A stretch of 64,000 bases of DNA from CBDIDH01 sp965277595 (GTDB lineage Bacteria; Planctomycetota; Planctomycetia; Isosphaerales; Isosphaeraceae), in the NCBI GenBank assembly GCA_965277595.1, contig CBDIDH010000001.1, positions 496,001 through 560,000 of the forward strand, written 5' to 3'. The notes under the pieces are model-generated. The model saw nothing but the letters and a program-made list of their open reading frames with translations, was not told the DNA's origin and made no database searches. The position numbers were made by a program, and so were the translations under genes. Of this stretch, positions 63,847-64,000 are shown piece after piece. Positions within the stretch are counted from its first letter, which is position 1, and every line of letters begins with the position of its first letter.

Positions 63847-64000
63847 CCGTTCCGACTCCTTTCGGGACGAGGGCCACCGGCCTTCCGGCAGGTCGGTAGG
63901 TAGGCGAGCGGCCAGGAGATCCTCTCCCGGCGACTGAGTCCTCCGACGCGAGACGCTTGACTGACTGACTTAACTAACTTTCATTCAGGACGGGGAACGC
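63847..64000. other. Right-edge region upstream of the OmpA-like gene, nothing recognised
   Basis: 154 bases containing GGAGT/AAGGAG-like Shine-Dalgarno of the minus-strand gene; no other gene within the window. Confidence 0.4.

Overview
The window comes from a GC-rich (roughly 65% by eye) planctomycete, most likely of the Isosphaeraceae/Singulisphaera type. The evidence is the rRNA sequence, a DUF1559 pseudopilin-like protein, Hanks-type Ser/Thr kinases with unique C-terminal halves, a secreted WD40 protein, a double-length UvrA, ExbB/ExbD/VWA genes, and heptad intergenic repeats. No database search was possible; family names rest on motifs read in the sequence.

Layout. 1-4 kb: a family 2 glycosyltransferase truncated by the left edge (minus strand), a ParB-domain/DNA-methyltransferase fusion, and two winged-helix proteins of plasmid-replication type that look like the remains of an integrated element. 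4.5-10.5 kb: an rRNA locus in the order 16S, 1.2-kb spacer holding a toxin-antitoxin pair, 23S, 5S, ending in a perfect hairpin terminator. 10.8-18.8 kb: rlmN, an ECF-type sigma factor, comF, hemC, a low-complexity membrane protein, a DUF1559 protein, a HAD hydrolase and a receiver-like protein. 18.9-26 kb (minus): a K+-independent-type membrane pyrophosphatase (hppA) and a tightly coupled exbB-exbD-exbD-OB-VWA operon. 26.2-29.5 kb: a frameshifted pirin gene, queA, and a family 4 glycosyltransferase.

29.6-35.5 kb is a graveyard of mobile DNA: an IS3 element with a damaged transposase, an IS66 element whose tnpC is cut by an ISKra4-like element with 11-bp perfect inverted repeats, and the decaying DUF2945/DUF3140 gene pair behind it. 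35.5-43.5 kb (minus): a PHP phosphoesterase, nusB and a 2137-residue tandem UvrA-UvrA protein. 43.9-50.5 kb: a Ser/Thr kinase, a secreted WD40 protein, a secreted helical protein and an M14 carboxypeptidase with aspartate-rich inserts. 50.7-53.1 kb: a 5'-truncated copy of the 28-kb glycosyltransferase next to a compact, lower-GC three-gene cassette of unknown function, the best candidate for an undescribed system. 53.3-58.4 kb: a cupin, a second large Ser/Thr kinase and a MurE-like Mur ligase whose P-loop and other catalytic signatures are degenerate. 58.6-64 kb: a decayed IS5-family element, an M48 membrane protease, two secreted proteins and an OmpA-type lipoprotein.

Functionally the window mixes housekeeping genes (rRNA, rlmN, nusB, queA, hemC, uvrA, hppA) with planctomycete cell-envelope and signalling genes and with at least three zones of acquired or decaying DNA (1-4 kb, 29.6-35.5 kb and 50.7-53.2 kb).
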